The position numbers and the translations under genes were made by a program. From the NCBI GenBank assembly GCA_037976565.1, contig CP137682.1, positions 372,001 to 436,000 on the forward strand: a DNA stretch of 64,000 nt. The letters are read 5' to 3'. The stretch comes from Mesocentrotus franciscanus. Taxonomy: Eukaryota; Echinodermata; Echinoidea; Camarodonta; Strongylocentrotidae. The notes beneath the pieces are model-generated. The model searched no databases. It was not told the DNA's origin and saw nothing but the letters and a program-made list of their open reading frames with translations. Below, in pieces: positions 1 to 10,734 of the stretch. The number at the start of each line of letters is the position of its first letter. The stretch's first letter is position 1.

Positions 1-165
1 GATATCTTCCAGACTCCAGGAGTAAGTGAGACTGTAGATCAAGAACACATCCAGAAACATTACCAGTTGAGCCATGTACACATCAACCCAAACCGCATTG
101 TGGCCATTGGACCTGACCTGGACTTCGATAGCACACATGGAAGGGATATCAAATTCCAGAAGTAG
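1..165 (+). CDS. C-terminal end of a glutathionyl-hydroquinone reductase-like protein (5' part outside window)
   Basis: The first 162 bases read in frame 1 as 54 residues followed by TAG. The peptide begins DIFQTPGVSE and ends RDIKFQK. It is nearly the same as the last 54 residues of the minus-strand gene ending at 5417, with about six replacements, for example QLSHVHINPN for QMSHESINPT. This is the C-terminal tail of Xi-class GST / GS-hydroquinone reductases (E. coli YqjG, yeast ECM4 family), including the IVAIGPDLDFD segment. No intron or stop interrupts it. An AATAAA lies at 515-520. The start and catalytic domain lie beyond the window, so whether this copy is intact cannot be judged. The two copies are tail to tail about 5.3 kb apart. 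Confidence 0.8.
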   Translation, partial: DIFQTPGVSETVDQEHIQKHYQLSHVHINPNRIVAIGPDLDFDSTHGRDIKFQK

Positions 166-2385
166 ATCTACTAATTTTCCTGTGGACTGCTCTGCCTTAT
201 TTTAGACGTTAAATTTTGGATTTTTCATGAATATTGTATTCTGGATTGCGTTTAGAAAATTTAGGGCATGAATACATGTAGGCATAGATTCTTTTTTTAA
301 ATAGTCGTTGAAAAGATATTTAATTTTGAATAACTTTTAAGTGGTAATGACTATAATGACTGTATAATTGAAAGGATGTTTTCAAAATAGCACCAGTGGC
401 TTTTACTGGCAGATGTAATCGTTTGTAATCTTTCCTTTTCTTGTTTATATAACATTACGTTTTTCAATTAGATTTTCTTGAAAATGTGGAGGCATTAATA
501 TAAGGTTCTATTACAATAAAAGTACTTTTTTCGTGTTAATATTCCATTTATATTAAAATTTGATAGAAATTCATGACGGGGAAGATATAATAATTCAGAG
601 TTTAAAGAGGAAGGAAAATTAAGGTTGATTGTATTCTTTTGTAAAGTAACGGCCTTGATTAATCATGATTTGTTTATATATTTATTGTTTCAGTAAAGAA
701 TTTCATTGCCAGCGAATTATATTTAATTTGATAAATGTCTTGATATACTTCACCGTTCACGGCAGCCAACAGTCCAATATACAACCCTGCATATATTTCT
801 TTGATGATTACATTTTGTATAATGATTTATAGTGGTATTTTTTTGTCTGTCCACACAGCATTTTCACCCTTCACAATTCTCTTTGTAATAAACTTAACAT
901 CAGTGTAATTACGATTCATTTGCATATGATTATTCTATTATACCGTATGCACTATGCAGCTAATATGATATTGTGTTTTATTTAGCAGTGCCAGAGTGCC
1001 GCGTTCTCTTTTACACCTTAGTTGAGGGGAGTACATGTATTGTGTTGTACTACTGTACTATATGCATGCACTAAATATGATATTCTGTTTAACTGTCGCA
1101 TTTTTCACGTTGATATTATGCGAATCAATTTCCATTCACAATGCAGGCCGACAAACTACTGCCGCCTCGCTTCAGGTGTGCAGACAAAAGATTTATGAAA
1201 ACGGAACCTTTTTATATCTTCATGCTTGAATTATGTTGACTTCAGTCTTCAGTTAAAAAGCATGCAGGTGTAAACATGGTGAAATTACTAGTAATAAATT
1301 CATTGTTAATCTCTGAATTGTAGCTCTTATGATATATCTTGTGATTCTTGAAAATTAATGTTTACACAATGATTGCAATGCAGATGTGAATATAAGTTCG
1401 TTCTGAGATGCTGTATGTCAATGTCAATGATCAGTAATACATGATCTATGTTTAATCTGTATTCATTCGTTCTCTATATTTTAAAGAAATTAAATCAGAT
1501 GCGTTGAAGTTATTCACAGTCTAGTCTTGATCGATGTATTTTGATATACATGTAATTGAATGATGAACTAGACAAATATTAGCCTAAAGAATATTGGAAT
1601 AAATATTTTTATTGAATCTTATTCAAAATATATTATATATGCATTCTCATTAAGTCGTCATGATTTTAACACTTCCGTGACAATCATTCCATATTTTGTG
1701 GTTTGGCTCAATAAATTGTGATTCAGAGCCCTATAATAAATGCCAGACGCATGAGTAGAAAGGCAACATTTTCTGCACACGCTGTATCTATTTTGTTTCA
1801 TGACTGTAATCGTTTGATGCCAGGAATTTTAAAAAGGAAAATAAGCTTTAAAGCCTATCTGCACTAGTTTTTCCAGAAGGGATTAGACCTCCCTGCATGG
1901 TCACTGACAGGTGGTTATCTCATCAAATCAGCTCTCAATTAACATAAGAAAAAGGGGACCATGGGGGACCAACGGTCACCGCTTAGGCATTGTTTGCTAT
2001 ATAGAGGGCGCAAGTAGCTAGAAGTGCGGTGGGGCTTTAAAATCCTCCAAGGTATTACTTTGTTCATTTGGTGTCCATACGTTACAGAGTACAAAATCAT
2101 TGGTTTACTCGATATTTGGTTTGATTCAAAGTGTATGAGCGCTGTCAACTCAAAAAGGTTTACGTACGGTCGCCATGTGATGTGGTCGGTATTACGTATA
2201 GCTTGGACTTAGTCGCCGATCGATAGTCTTACATATTATTGTGTAGATAAACCATCTGTCGAGACGAGCTAGAAGATCTGCCAGATCTCCCAGAAGATCT
2301 GTCCTGGCTCTAGCTCAGCAGACGATATTTTTAAGACATGTAAGAGGACCATTTTAAGGAAATGGTCGTCAGTTTTTATGTACAG
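166..2385. other. AT-rich non-coding spacer
   Basis: This is the 3' flank of the first hydroquinone-reductase copy followed by AT-rich spacer. I see a candidate poly(A) signal at 515-520 and scattered TACATG words. No reading frame resembles a protein family. The short frames at 1035-1229 and 1939-2212 have no recognisable content. Confidence 0.6.
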
Positions 2386-3370
2386 GTCATCGGGATAATG
2401 CTCCACCGCCCCTTGTCGATCTGGTGTCGGTCACGTTGATGTAACCGGGTGAGTGAGATGAGAGGATCCACAGAGCATAACGGCAGAGCAGAGGTGTGAA
2501 GTCGGGATAGTGCTCTCTCCCCCCCCGCCCCTTGTCGGTCTGGTGTCGGTCACGTTGATGTAACCGGGTGAGTGAGATGAGAGGGGATCGATGGAGCATA
2601 ACGACCGAGCAGGGGTGTGGGATCGGGATAATGCTCTCCCCCACCCCCTTGTCGGTCTCGTTGATATGTAACCGGGTGAGATGAAAGGGGATCCACAGAG
2701 CATAACGGCAGAGCAGAGGTGTGAAGTCGGGATAGTGCTCACCCCCCTCCCCTTGTCGGTCTGGTGTCGGTCACGTTGATGTAACCGGGTGAGTGAGATG
2801 AGAGGGGATCGATGGAGCATAACGACCGAGCAGGGGTGTGAAGTCGGGATAATGCTCTCCTCCCCCCCCCTTGTCGGTCTGGTGTCGGTCACGTTGATGT
2901 AACCGGGTGAGTGAGATGAGAGGAGATCGAAAGAGCATAACGACCGAGCAGGGGTGTGAAGTCGGGATAGTGCTCATCCCCCACCCCTTGTCGGTCTGTT
3001 GTCGGTCACGTTGATGTAACCGGGTGAGTGAGATGAGAGGGGATCGATGGAGCATAACGACCGAGCAGGGGTGTGAAGTCGGGATAATGCTCTCCCCCAC
3101 CCCTTGTCGGTCTCGTTGATGTAACCGGGTGAGATGAGAGGGGATCCACAGAGCATAACGACCGAGCAGGGGTGTTCGGATAGTGCTTGTCGGTCTGGTG
3201 TCGGTCACGTTGATGTAACCGGGTGAGATGAGAGGGGATCGATGGAGCATAACGACCGAGCAGGGGTGTGAAGTCGATAATGCTCTCCTCCCCCCCCCCT
3301 CCCCCCTTGTTGGTCTCGTTGATGTAACCGGGTGAGATGAGAGGGATCGATAGAGCATAACGACCGAGCA
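2386..3370. repeat. Minisatellite, about nine units of 105-121 bp
   Basis: The phrase TTGATGTAACCGGGTGAG recurs about nine times, near 2437, 2558, 2660, 2776, 2896, 3011, 3116, 3210 and 3320. It is followed by a GATCGATGGAGCATAACG-like segment, an AGCAGGGGTGTGAAGTCGG-like segment and a C-rich stretch. Units vary by short deletions and in the length of the C run. Open frames on the minus strand only reflect the periodicity and are not genes. A CT-rich microsatellite follows at about 3415-3460. Confidence 0.93.
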
Positions 3371-4402
3371 GGGGTGTTGGGAGGTTTGTGTGTTCATGTT
3401 CATTTTCCTCCTCTCCTTCTCTCTCTTCCGTCTCCTCTCTCTCTCTCTCTCTTTCTCTCTTATTTCTTGCTATTCGTAATTTTTTGCAACTGATCAACTA
3501 AAATTTAAATTTTAAAGCTGATATAAACACGGCACTGATAAAATAAAAATGCAGGTCTCTCCTCAATTCTAAATTTGGATGTATCCTTTATTTATATAAT
3601 ATAGTACATAAACAATTACAAATCAATTTTTGTACTTCCATTCCTCGATTCTAAATGAATCACTCATCTTACGAATAAAAGATCCCTAGAATTTTGTTAA
3701 AGTCATGAAAATTTAGCAATTTTTAAAAATGTTATCATTCCGGGGTTTTGACAATCGTTAAAAGAAAAGCTTTATGAATAATGCAAAAAGTCTAGATTTA
3801 ATGTCATTTTTATTCTAATCTAATATCTATCTTTACCAATATTGAACAAAATGCACACCAGACCACATACACGAGTACTTTAACAACATAATAAAGGTAA
3901 TAAAAATGATAAACAACTTGGCATGGTAAAAAAATGATTCTATAATATACGTGGTATTGTGTTTCTCCTCTGTTTATATTTCGTGTAAGAACAAAATTAG
4001 TGAAATACGTAACCTTTGTTTACCGCAGTGTTAACGTATACATGCATGATTCAGCAAAATACTCTCCGTGGAGTTGCTGACCCGTGACCGTATTAAATGT
4101 AATGTTTTTAAAAAATCGTTTGCACGAGCTGATATACCCCATGCACTTACTTTGCCGTATTGAGTAATTACAAAATGCAAAGTCACCGATATTTGCTTTA
4201 GCATGTGAATTGCCAAGAAAAGAACAATCTTAAACTGCTGATGCAAACTGGGAATACAACACCGCAGCAAACTGCTATAATTTCAAGCAAACGTAGTCCC
4301 TACTTATCTACACACTGCATGTGTCATATAAACAAACTTGATTAAGCATACTGTTAAAACATGGACGAATTAACAACATCAACTTTTCATTGCCACCAAT
4401 GT
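3371..4402. other. AT-rich spacer, nothing recognised
   Basis: A pyrimidine tract is followed by AT-rich sequence. I see no conserved coding frame, RNA gene or clear element end. Confidence 0.55.
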
Positions 4403-4956
4403 ATTATGTTAAACAATATAAATAATTAATCAATCTGCTGTTTTTGTTCAATGATAATATAGCCTTATGTTTGGATGTTGCAACAGCGGTATTCGATATT
4501 ATTAATACATTTTCTTATTTTCATATTCATTTAACGTATACGAGACAGAAACCTAATGAAAATACTTTGACGAAATTTGTTTGGATTTTTAGAACAACGT
4601 GCAATTGATGAATTAATTTCACAAACATTTACGTACTAAATTTAAATATTTGATCAAATCTATGAATACAACAGGGACTCGACAATATAAATATATAATT
4701 AATCTGCTGTTTTTGTTCAATGATAATATCGCCTTATGTTTGGATGTTATAACAGTGGTATTCGATATCATTAATACATTTTTGATTTTCGTATTCATTT
4801 CAGGTATACGAGACAGAAACCGAATAAAAATACTTTGACGAAATATTTTTGGATATTTGGAACAATATGCAAATGATGAATTAATTTCACAAACATTTAC
4901 GTACTAAATTTGAATATTTGATCAAATCCATGTATACAACAGGGACTCGACAATAT
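4403..4956. repeat. Tandem duplication, two copies of about 274 bp
   Basis: The block starting CAATATAAATAATTAATC and ending CAACAGGGACTCGA near 4682 is repeated directly to about 4956. Landmarks in both copies are CTGCTGTTTTTGTTCAATG, TATACGAGACAGAAACC and ACATTTACGTACTAAATTT. The copies differ by scattered substitutions and small indels, so the duplication is not very recent. It is non-coding. Confidence 0.88.
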
Positions 4957-5416
4957 TGTTTTTTCCCACTTTTTTTGAAGAATTTCTTTTGCAAAGTGAT
5001 TTCTAGAACGTATAATGTATCCCCTCGTTGATTTAAAATATTTATTTATATAAATAGAATAAGGATTAAGGAATTAAATAAAATAAAACTAGAATGCACT
5101 TTAATCTGTACATTGAAACAAGTAGCAAACATAATGAAACAATATTTGTAGGACTATATACATAAAAGCAGATGTCACCCCCCGCAAAAAAGAGTACAAT
5201 CGCCGTTTTGATAAAATATGAGTACTTCTATATAGTTCTTCGAACTTGAAGCCCTCTTCAAGTCATTCTACATTCTATCATTTTTTTTTTTTTTTTACAA
5301 AATCCTTCACAACTTGCCATGGAAGAAAAAGGGGAGTGAGTGGGGATACCATAGGCCTATAGCATTTAAACTGGAAAATATCCGTTGTGAAACCTACGTG
5401 AAAACGAAATTCCAGC

Positions 5417-6393
5417 CTATTTCTGGAATTTGATATCTCTGCTGTGTGGACTATCGAAGTCGAGATCAGGTCCGATGGCCACAATGCGAGTAGGGTTGAT
5501 GCTTTCATGACTCATTTGATAGTGTTTCTGGATGTGTTCTTGATCTACAGTCTCACTTACTCCTGGAGTCTGGAAGATATCACGCGTAAAGCCCCAGAGA
5601 TTCGGGTAGTCGACGATCCGTTTCTTGTTGCACTTGAAATGGTGGGCGTAGACAGTATCGAACCTTACGAGGGTAGTGAAGAGTCGGATGTCGGCTTCTG
5701 TCAGTCTATCTCCACACAGGTAACGGGATTTGGATAGCACCTCTTCGGCTCTATCAAGTGCTGCAAAGAGCTTGACAGCAGCATCGTTGTAAGCTTCCTG
5801 ACTCGTTGCAAAGCCGCATTTATACACACCATTGTTGATGTTGTCATAGATCCAGAAGTTGACTTTGTCGATTTCGTTCAGCAGATCCGCAGGGCAGAGA
5901 TCTAATTCTTGTTGGTCCTTGGTGGCTGAGAAGGCGTTGAAGTCCTTGTTGAGCATGCGTATGATTTCCGAAGATTCATTGTTGACGATCGTCTTACTTT
6001 TCTTGTCCCACAAGACGGGCACTGACACACGTCCTGCGTAATCCGGGCTCGCTTTTTGATAAATTTCCCTCAAATTTGTACAGTTATTAACCGTGTCGAG
6101 CGACGTCTTTGGTTTATCGTCAGAGAAAAACCATCCTTTATCCCCGAGAAACCAGTCCACTACAGTGACTCCAATGGCATTTCCCAGCCCCTTCAGTTTC
6201 AGATAGATAAGAGTGCGGTGAGCCCACGGGCAGGCCAGGGAGACGTAGAGGTGGTAGCGGCCTTTCTCCGCCTGGAACTCCCGTCAGCGGTGACCCAGTT
6301 TCGGAACACCGAGGCATGGCGTTTAAATTCACCTTTCTTCGTTATACTGTCTTTCCATGAAGGATCCACTCTCTGTTCCTTCCCAGAAGCCAT
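5417..6393 (-). CDS. Glutathionyl-hydroquinone reductase-like protein, single exon, one frameshift
   Basis: Members of this family (Xi-class GST; YqjG/ECM4) use glutathione and a catalytic Cys to reduce glutathionyl-hydroquinones. I chose the ATG at 6393 (MASGKEQRVD), which gives about 325 residues, close to the usual ~330. In order: GEFKRHASVFRNW near residues 22-34, the catalytic CPWAHR (Cys codon 6232-6230), VVDWFLGDKGW (6163-6131), the GST-C helical domain, and DIFQTPGVSE with the IVAIGPDLDFD tail. The N-terminal part (through NWVTADG) and the part from EFQAEKGRY onward are in different frames. A one-base slip lies at about 6275-6288. All else is open and full length, so this is either a recent lesion or an assembly error. 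There are no introns. The family is common in bacteria, fungi and algae and patchy in animals, to my knowledge. Confidence 0.85.
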
Positions 6394-6488
6394 GATGCTG
6401 TTATAAGCTAGCTGTATGTCTTTAAAACTCTGTCTTTCTTGTGATGCTCTCTTCACGCAAAATTGTTATTAAATATAACTCGTTACGC

Positions 6489-6514
6489 GTTTTTATACAT
6501 TATATTCTGATTGG
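6489..6514 (-). promoter_or_regulatory. Candidate core promoter (TATA and CCAAT) of the hydroquinone-reductase gene
   Basis: On the minus strand a TATAAAAAC-like box lies at 6497-6489, about 95 nt upstream of the chosen ATG. A CCAAT box (CCCAATCAG) lies about 15 bases further upstream, at 6514-6510. Order, orientation and spacing fit a conventional TATA promoter with a 5' UTR of about 70 nt. The transcription start itself is inferred. Confidence 0.45.
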
Positions 6515-6592
6515 GCTATGTTTACACAGCACGCGCACATGGACCATATCTATACTATGTGTACACGTTAGTACAGTTCGTACACGAAGCAC

Positions 6593-6799
6593 GTACTTGT
6601 AAGTGCATTCAACCAGTACAATGATTCAGCAATTCTGGTTCTTGGGCTGGGCCATATAGGCCAGGGGGGACGTACTTGTAAGTGCATTCATTCAACTTGA
6701 AAATTATTCAGCAATTTTGCAGTGCCCCCCTGGCCTATGGCCCAGCCTAATTAGAACCAAAATTGCTGAATCATTGTAGTTGAATGCACTTACAAGTAT
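6593..6799. mobile_element. Foldback / MITE-like inverted repeat
   Basis: The left arm starts ACTTGTAAGTGCATTCAA and runs through a GATTCAGCAATT-like segment and GGCCNNNTAGGCCAGGGGGG. It returns as its reverse complement near 6722-6799, ending TTGAATGCACTTACAAGT. Part of the left arm (CGTACTTGTAAGTGCATTC) is repeated near 6670, so the left half is partly duplicated. No certain target duplication is visible. Confidence 0.7.
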
Positions 6800-7862
6800 G
6801 AAGGGGTGACAAAAGTTCGCGGAGATTTTGACAATATTATAAAATGTGATATTCGATCTATGTTTCTCATATTCTCCACAAATTTATTTATTTTAATTAT
6901 TACCAAATGGACGGCAAAGTTTTTACTACAAATTGGTTCAACTAGAATATATATCGTCAAAGGATCCCGGAGATATCGCGATCTAAAAATTCGATTTCGG
7001 ATTGGCGTGCGCGCTGCAACAAAAAAAAGTCATGAAAAACAACGAGACCTTACTTCACGCACGGGGGTTTACAGCTGATTTTTAAAAAAATGTGATCCAT
7101 CAAAAATAAAGCAATAGCATAATTTGCAAGGCAAGATATCATACAATCAGTTGGTACCACTTTTTACTTACAATTTTGAGGATATCTGCTCTCAAAATGA
7201 ATATTTCCAGACCCTTAAGCATCACATTATCGACATAAACTAGAAGTTCTCCTGCCTGTACCCCCGACAAACTGGAGACTCAGACGCGAACAACTCTGAA
7301 GACAGGGGAGATAACAACACTTGAATAACCTAATGATTATCATGGATAAAGACATAACTTATAAACAGTCAATTACTCTGCGTTCATATGGCTTTTCCGG
7401 TACATCTGCAAATCTATGATAATATCTATGATATGACAATATCAATGATGATAATGATGAAAATAATAGATTCTATAATTTAGAAAATGTTATGCTTTCA
7501 TTTTCATTAGTATTATCATTATAGTTAGGCTATCACTATTATTTCAAATTATCATCGTGATTTATAATATGTACAAGGTGACTAAAAGAATTATTGTAGA
7601 AAGGAAACGAGATTTTAAATATTCATGGTAAAAGCAGCCTCCAGTCTGTCTGTCGTTCTACATTATTTTATTTGAAAGAAAAATCGAATGCACTTTTAAT
7701 GTCTGAGCTTGCATCTCACATTGGCTGCTAGTTCTGTCAAAGTTTCTCATGCAGTTTCACATTTTTGAGGATAAGATAGTGTTGCAAGTAAACCCCAATT
7801 GAACAATTCACTCCGGGTGAGTCATTCGAATACAAATATGACATTACCCATACCCATACAGG
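6800..7862. other. AT-rich spacer
   Basis: No gene recognised. A 90-codon frame at 6806-7078 shows no family features. An ATGATAATGATGA-like imperfect microsatellite lies near 7440-7560. Confidence 0.5.
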
Positions 7863-7989
7863 CAGTGGCGGATCCAGGGAGGGGGCCCGGGGGGCCTGGG
7901 CCCCCTCCCCTAGAAAAAAAAAACATGTAAAAACACCCGGTTTTCAAATTTTCGGCCCCCTCCCTTGCCGTCGGCTGGATCCGCCCCTG
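7863..7989. mobile_element. hAT-type MITE (127 bp) with 8-bp target duplication
   Basis: The element begins CAGTGGCGGATCCAG and ends CTGGATCCGCCCCTG, an imperfect inverted pair. It is flanked on both sides by CATACAGG (7855-7862 and 7990-7997). Eight-base duplications and CAG...CTG ends are typical of hAT transposons. The interior is GC-rich with an A run and has no coding capacity. Related copies lie at 12421, 16654 and 24650. Confidence 0.9.
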
Positions 7990-8281
7990 CATACAGGAAT
8001 AAAATCGCATTTGGTTGGCGGGGGCCCTTTAAAACTCCTTGGTTAAAGCTTCCAACAATAACTCCCCTGGACCTTTTATTATTTACACAATATCTTGCGA
8101 GATCATTGGAGCGAAGAAAGGTAACAATGTATAGCAAGAATCCCTATTCAGTGAATGATTTATCCTTTTTATGCAGATGGTTTCTTCTACCATTCTTGAC
8201 CAGAAGTGCGTTTCAAACTCAATGATGTGGACATCCCATTGAATGTTGTGTCCAGTATGCGTCTTCTGCTACTTGCTGCCT

Positions 8282-8507
8282 AATCTGAGGGCATTTTTGT
8301 GCTCTTTAAAAAGAGCACACAATTAGGCAGTGCAATTTAAATATCAAGGCCGGGATATAGATTAGAGTTTATTTCTAAAATGAAATGAAAGGACTATTTG
8401 ACTTTCAAAAGCGATAAAAACTCTAATCCATCCCTAGAAATTTAAATTGCACTGCCCCCATTGTGTGCTCTTGGCCATTACAAAGAGCACAAAAAAGCCC
8501 TCAGATT
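8282..8507. mobile_element. Palindromic MITE-like element
   Basis: The left arm AATCTGAGGGCATTTTTGTG and the TTTAAAAAGAGCACACAATT region return in reverse complement near 8440-8507. An inner pair (TTAGAGTTT / AAACTCTAA) extends the fold. No coding frame or convincing target duplication is seen. A second small inverted repeat, built on GGTTATTTCTAAAATGAAA, follows at about 8548-8623. Confidence 0.7.
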
Positions 8508-8753
8508 GAACATTCCATCTCACAAAATTGTCTATAGGGAGATAGAGAGGTTATTTCTAAAATGAAACGAAAGGGCTATTTGACGATCAAGAGCCCTTTC
8601 ATTCCATTTTAGAAATAACCTTTTTTTTCTCTCTTAAAGACAATTTCTCTCTTGAAAGTCAAATAAACTCGAGAGCATGATGGGGCTCCGCCCCGGAACC
8701 CCCGGCAGTGGCCCTGCCAGGCCTCTCAAGCTCTGCCATGTTAGAGTGTGAAG

Positions 8754-9122
8754 TGTGACGTCATCAAAAATCTATTTTTGGAATTTCCCAATTTTTTCTT
8801 CATTTTCCGAAAGACCACCAAAAATAATGTCCAAATGTCGTAAACCAATATAGGTTAAGTATTGGCTGAGATATGAACATCTGAATAAAAAGATTGCCGA
8901 TGGGAACTCAGTGTTATATTGCTCTGGTTCATAACATTACGAGCCAGAGCAATATAACACTGAGTTCCCATAGGTAATCTTTTTATTCAGATGGTCATAT
9001 CTCGGCCAATACTTTACAATATATTCAATTGGTTTTCGACATTTGGACATTATTTTTGATGCTCTTTCGGAAAATGAAGAAAAAATTGAGAAATTCCAAA
9101 AATAGATTTTTATGACGTCACA
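8754..9122. mobile_element. Large inverted repeat, arms about 180 bp
   Basis: The left arm starts GTGACGTCATCAAAAATC and ends CAGTGTTATATTGCTCTGG. The right arm repeats this in reverse complement and ends TTTTTATGACGTCAC, with only about 15 bp between arms. It looks like a foldback element. A TA microsatellite follows near 9140-9163. Confidence 0.8.
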
Positions 9123-9441
9123 GCTTCGGTACTCTCAATAATTAATATATATATATATATATATTCAAACGTCATAGCGATTCATCCAAATAAAAATCCA
9201 CGTAAGAGGCATTTTGAAAGTTTTAAGAAAATTCCTTCAAATTCTAGGAAATATACATGCTAAAAACTACTGAACTTACAAATCAATGTTGTAACAATTA
9301 TCATACAATGTGAGAACATTAAAACAAAAACAATACGGCAATCAAAATAATTAAGACAGTATAATTCTTAAAACAGGGTCAAACTATGTTCACATATTGC
9401 ACTGAGAGATATAGCAAAAATGGAGAGTAGAAGGAAAGTGG

Positions 9442-9563
9442 GAGAAAAGGAGATTTAGAGAAGAGGAAATCGAGAGGAGGATAGTGTAAGGTATAACGAA
9501 GTAGAGAAAAGGAGATTTAGAGAAGAGGGAATCGAGAGGAGGATAGTGTAAGGTATAACGAAG
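9442..9563. repeat. Purine-rich tandem duplication, two 61-bp units
   Basis: Two almost identical units contain AGGAGATTTAGAGAAGAGG and GGAGGATAGTGTAAGGTATA. They lie inside a purine-rich tract at about 9410-9635. The complementary strand gives Ser/Leu/Pro-rich frames that I regard as non-coding. Confidence 0.8.
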
Positions 9564-10734
9564 TATAAGGTAAGAAACAGGTAACTGGGAGACTGAGAAG
9601 GGGGGTGAAAGAGGGAGAGAGAGAATTAGGGGAAGTATAATTACTGTGTATGCAAAATTACAGTTCATAGGGCCACATTTAATGTCATTCATACAGATTA
9701 AAAAAGTAAAAATACAATAAATGAAGTCATACTTTTTAGGAAATGGGAATGCGCATACGGAAATTGTGAGTAATGCGTATATAAACTATCAAAATATCAC
9801 ACTAAAGATAAAAATACGCGTCCTGGACATAACATGGAATTCCCTAGCTTTGGATCAAATGAATATTCACTCAGAGTTTCCATTCAAAGTAGCAGTGAAG
9901 AGAATGCCGTTCTCCCAGTATGAATTGCATGCCTACAGGTTTCTTCCCTTATTAAATCTCAACTGTGCTGAACGATAATGATGATAAGGAAGCCCTGATC
10001 AAAACTTAAATTCCCCACAAAACGGTCTTCTGTTGTTTTTGTGACTTTTAGTATTACTCTTCTGATTAAGTCATATTGCATTTGTAGCTGACAAGTTAAT
10101 GAAAGGCTTAATGGAGTTGGTCCTAGGATGGATGCATTAGGTAATTATTGAGAGGCTGGATGGAGTCGATAGCTTGAATGAAGAAAGATTGTCTCTGACT
10201 GATTTATTTCTTCTGAATGAATTTGACATAATATCAATAGAATCATATTTTGAAGTCATTCATAGTTCTCTATAATATTTTTGTGATAGGCTGGTGCAAT
10301 GCTGGATCGAAAATACTGAATGATAGTTCTCGTTTGGCGCATATATCATTACGAAATTGATGAGTAAATACGTATATGGGGCTGCTACATAATTATAACT
10401 CCAGCGGTCCATTGCATTGCATGCAACGAAAGTTGAGCGATGCGGATGACGTTCATGACTGACTGCCCAGCCTGGCGATAGCACCTTCATAATTATACAG
10501 GCGCGGATCCAGGATTTCTTAGGGGGCCAAATTTGAAATTATGCGAGCCAAATATTGGTATGTAATGGTGACCAGCAGTGGCGTAATGAGCAAAAACGTT
10601 ATTTTTATTTTTTTTGGCGGGGGCAGACAAAAAATCTGCATCACCCCCACTCTTACATGCAGGCCCTGCTGAACGTTTTTTTCAAAGTGGGTGGGGAGGC
10701 TAAAGTATTTACGATCAGGTAGAGCGTAGCGTAA
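9564..10734. other. Spacer with one hAT-type end near 10499-10680
   Basis: No gene recognised. CAGGCGCGGATCCAGG near 10499 and CAGTGGCGTAATGAGC near 10575 look like ends of degenerate hAT-type elements. The second end recurs in reverse complement at about 23735-23760. I could not define element boundaries. Confidence 0.45.

Noticed and set aside
2386..3403. Regularly spaced repeats resembling a CRISPR array or a repeat protein on the minus strand
   Set aside because: Whole ~110-bp units are repeated, with no unique spacers, and the frames change with each indel. It is a minisatellite in a eukaryotic genome.
5417..6393. Bacterial contamination as the source of the hydroquinone reductase
   Set aside because: A related copy in the same contig, animal-type repeats on both sides and a TATA/CCAAT arrangement argue for a resident gene.
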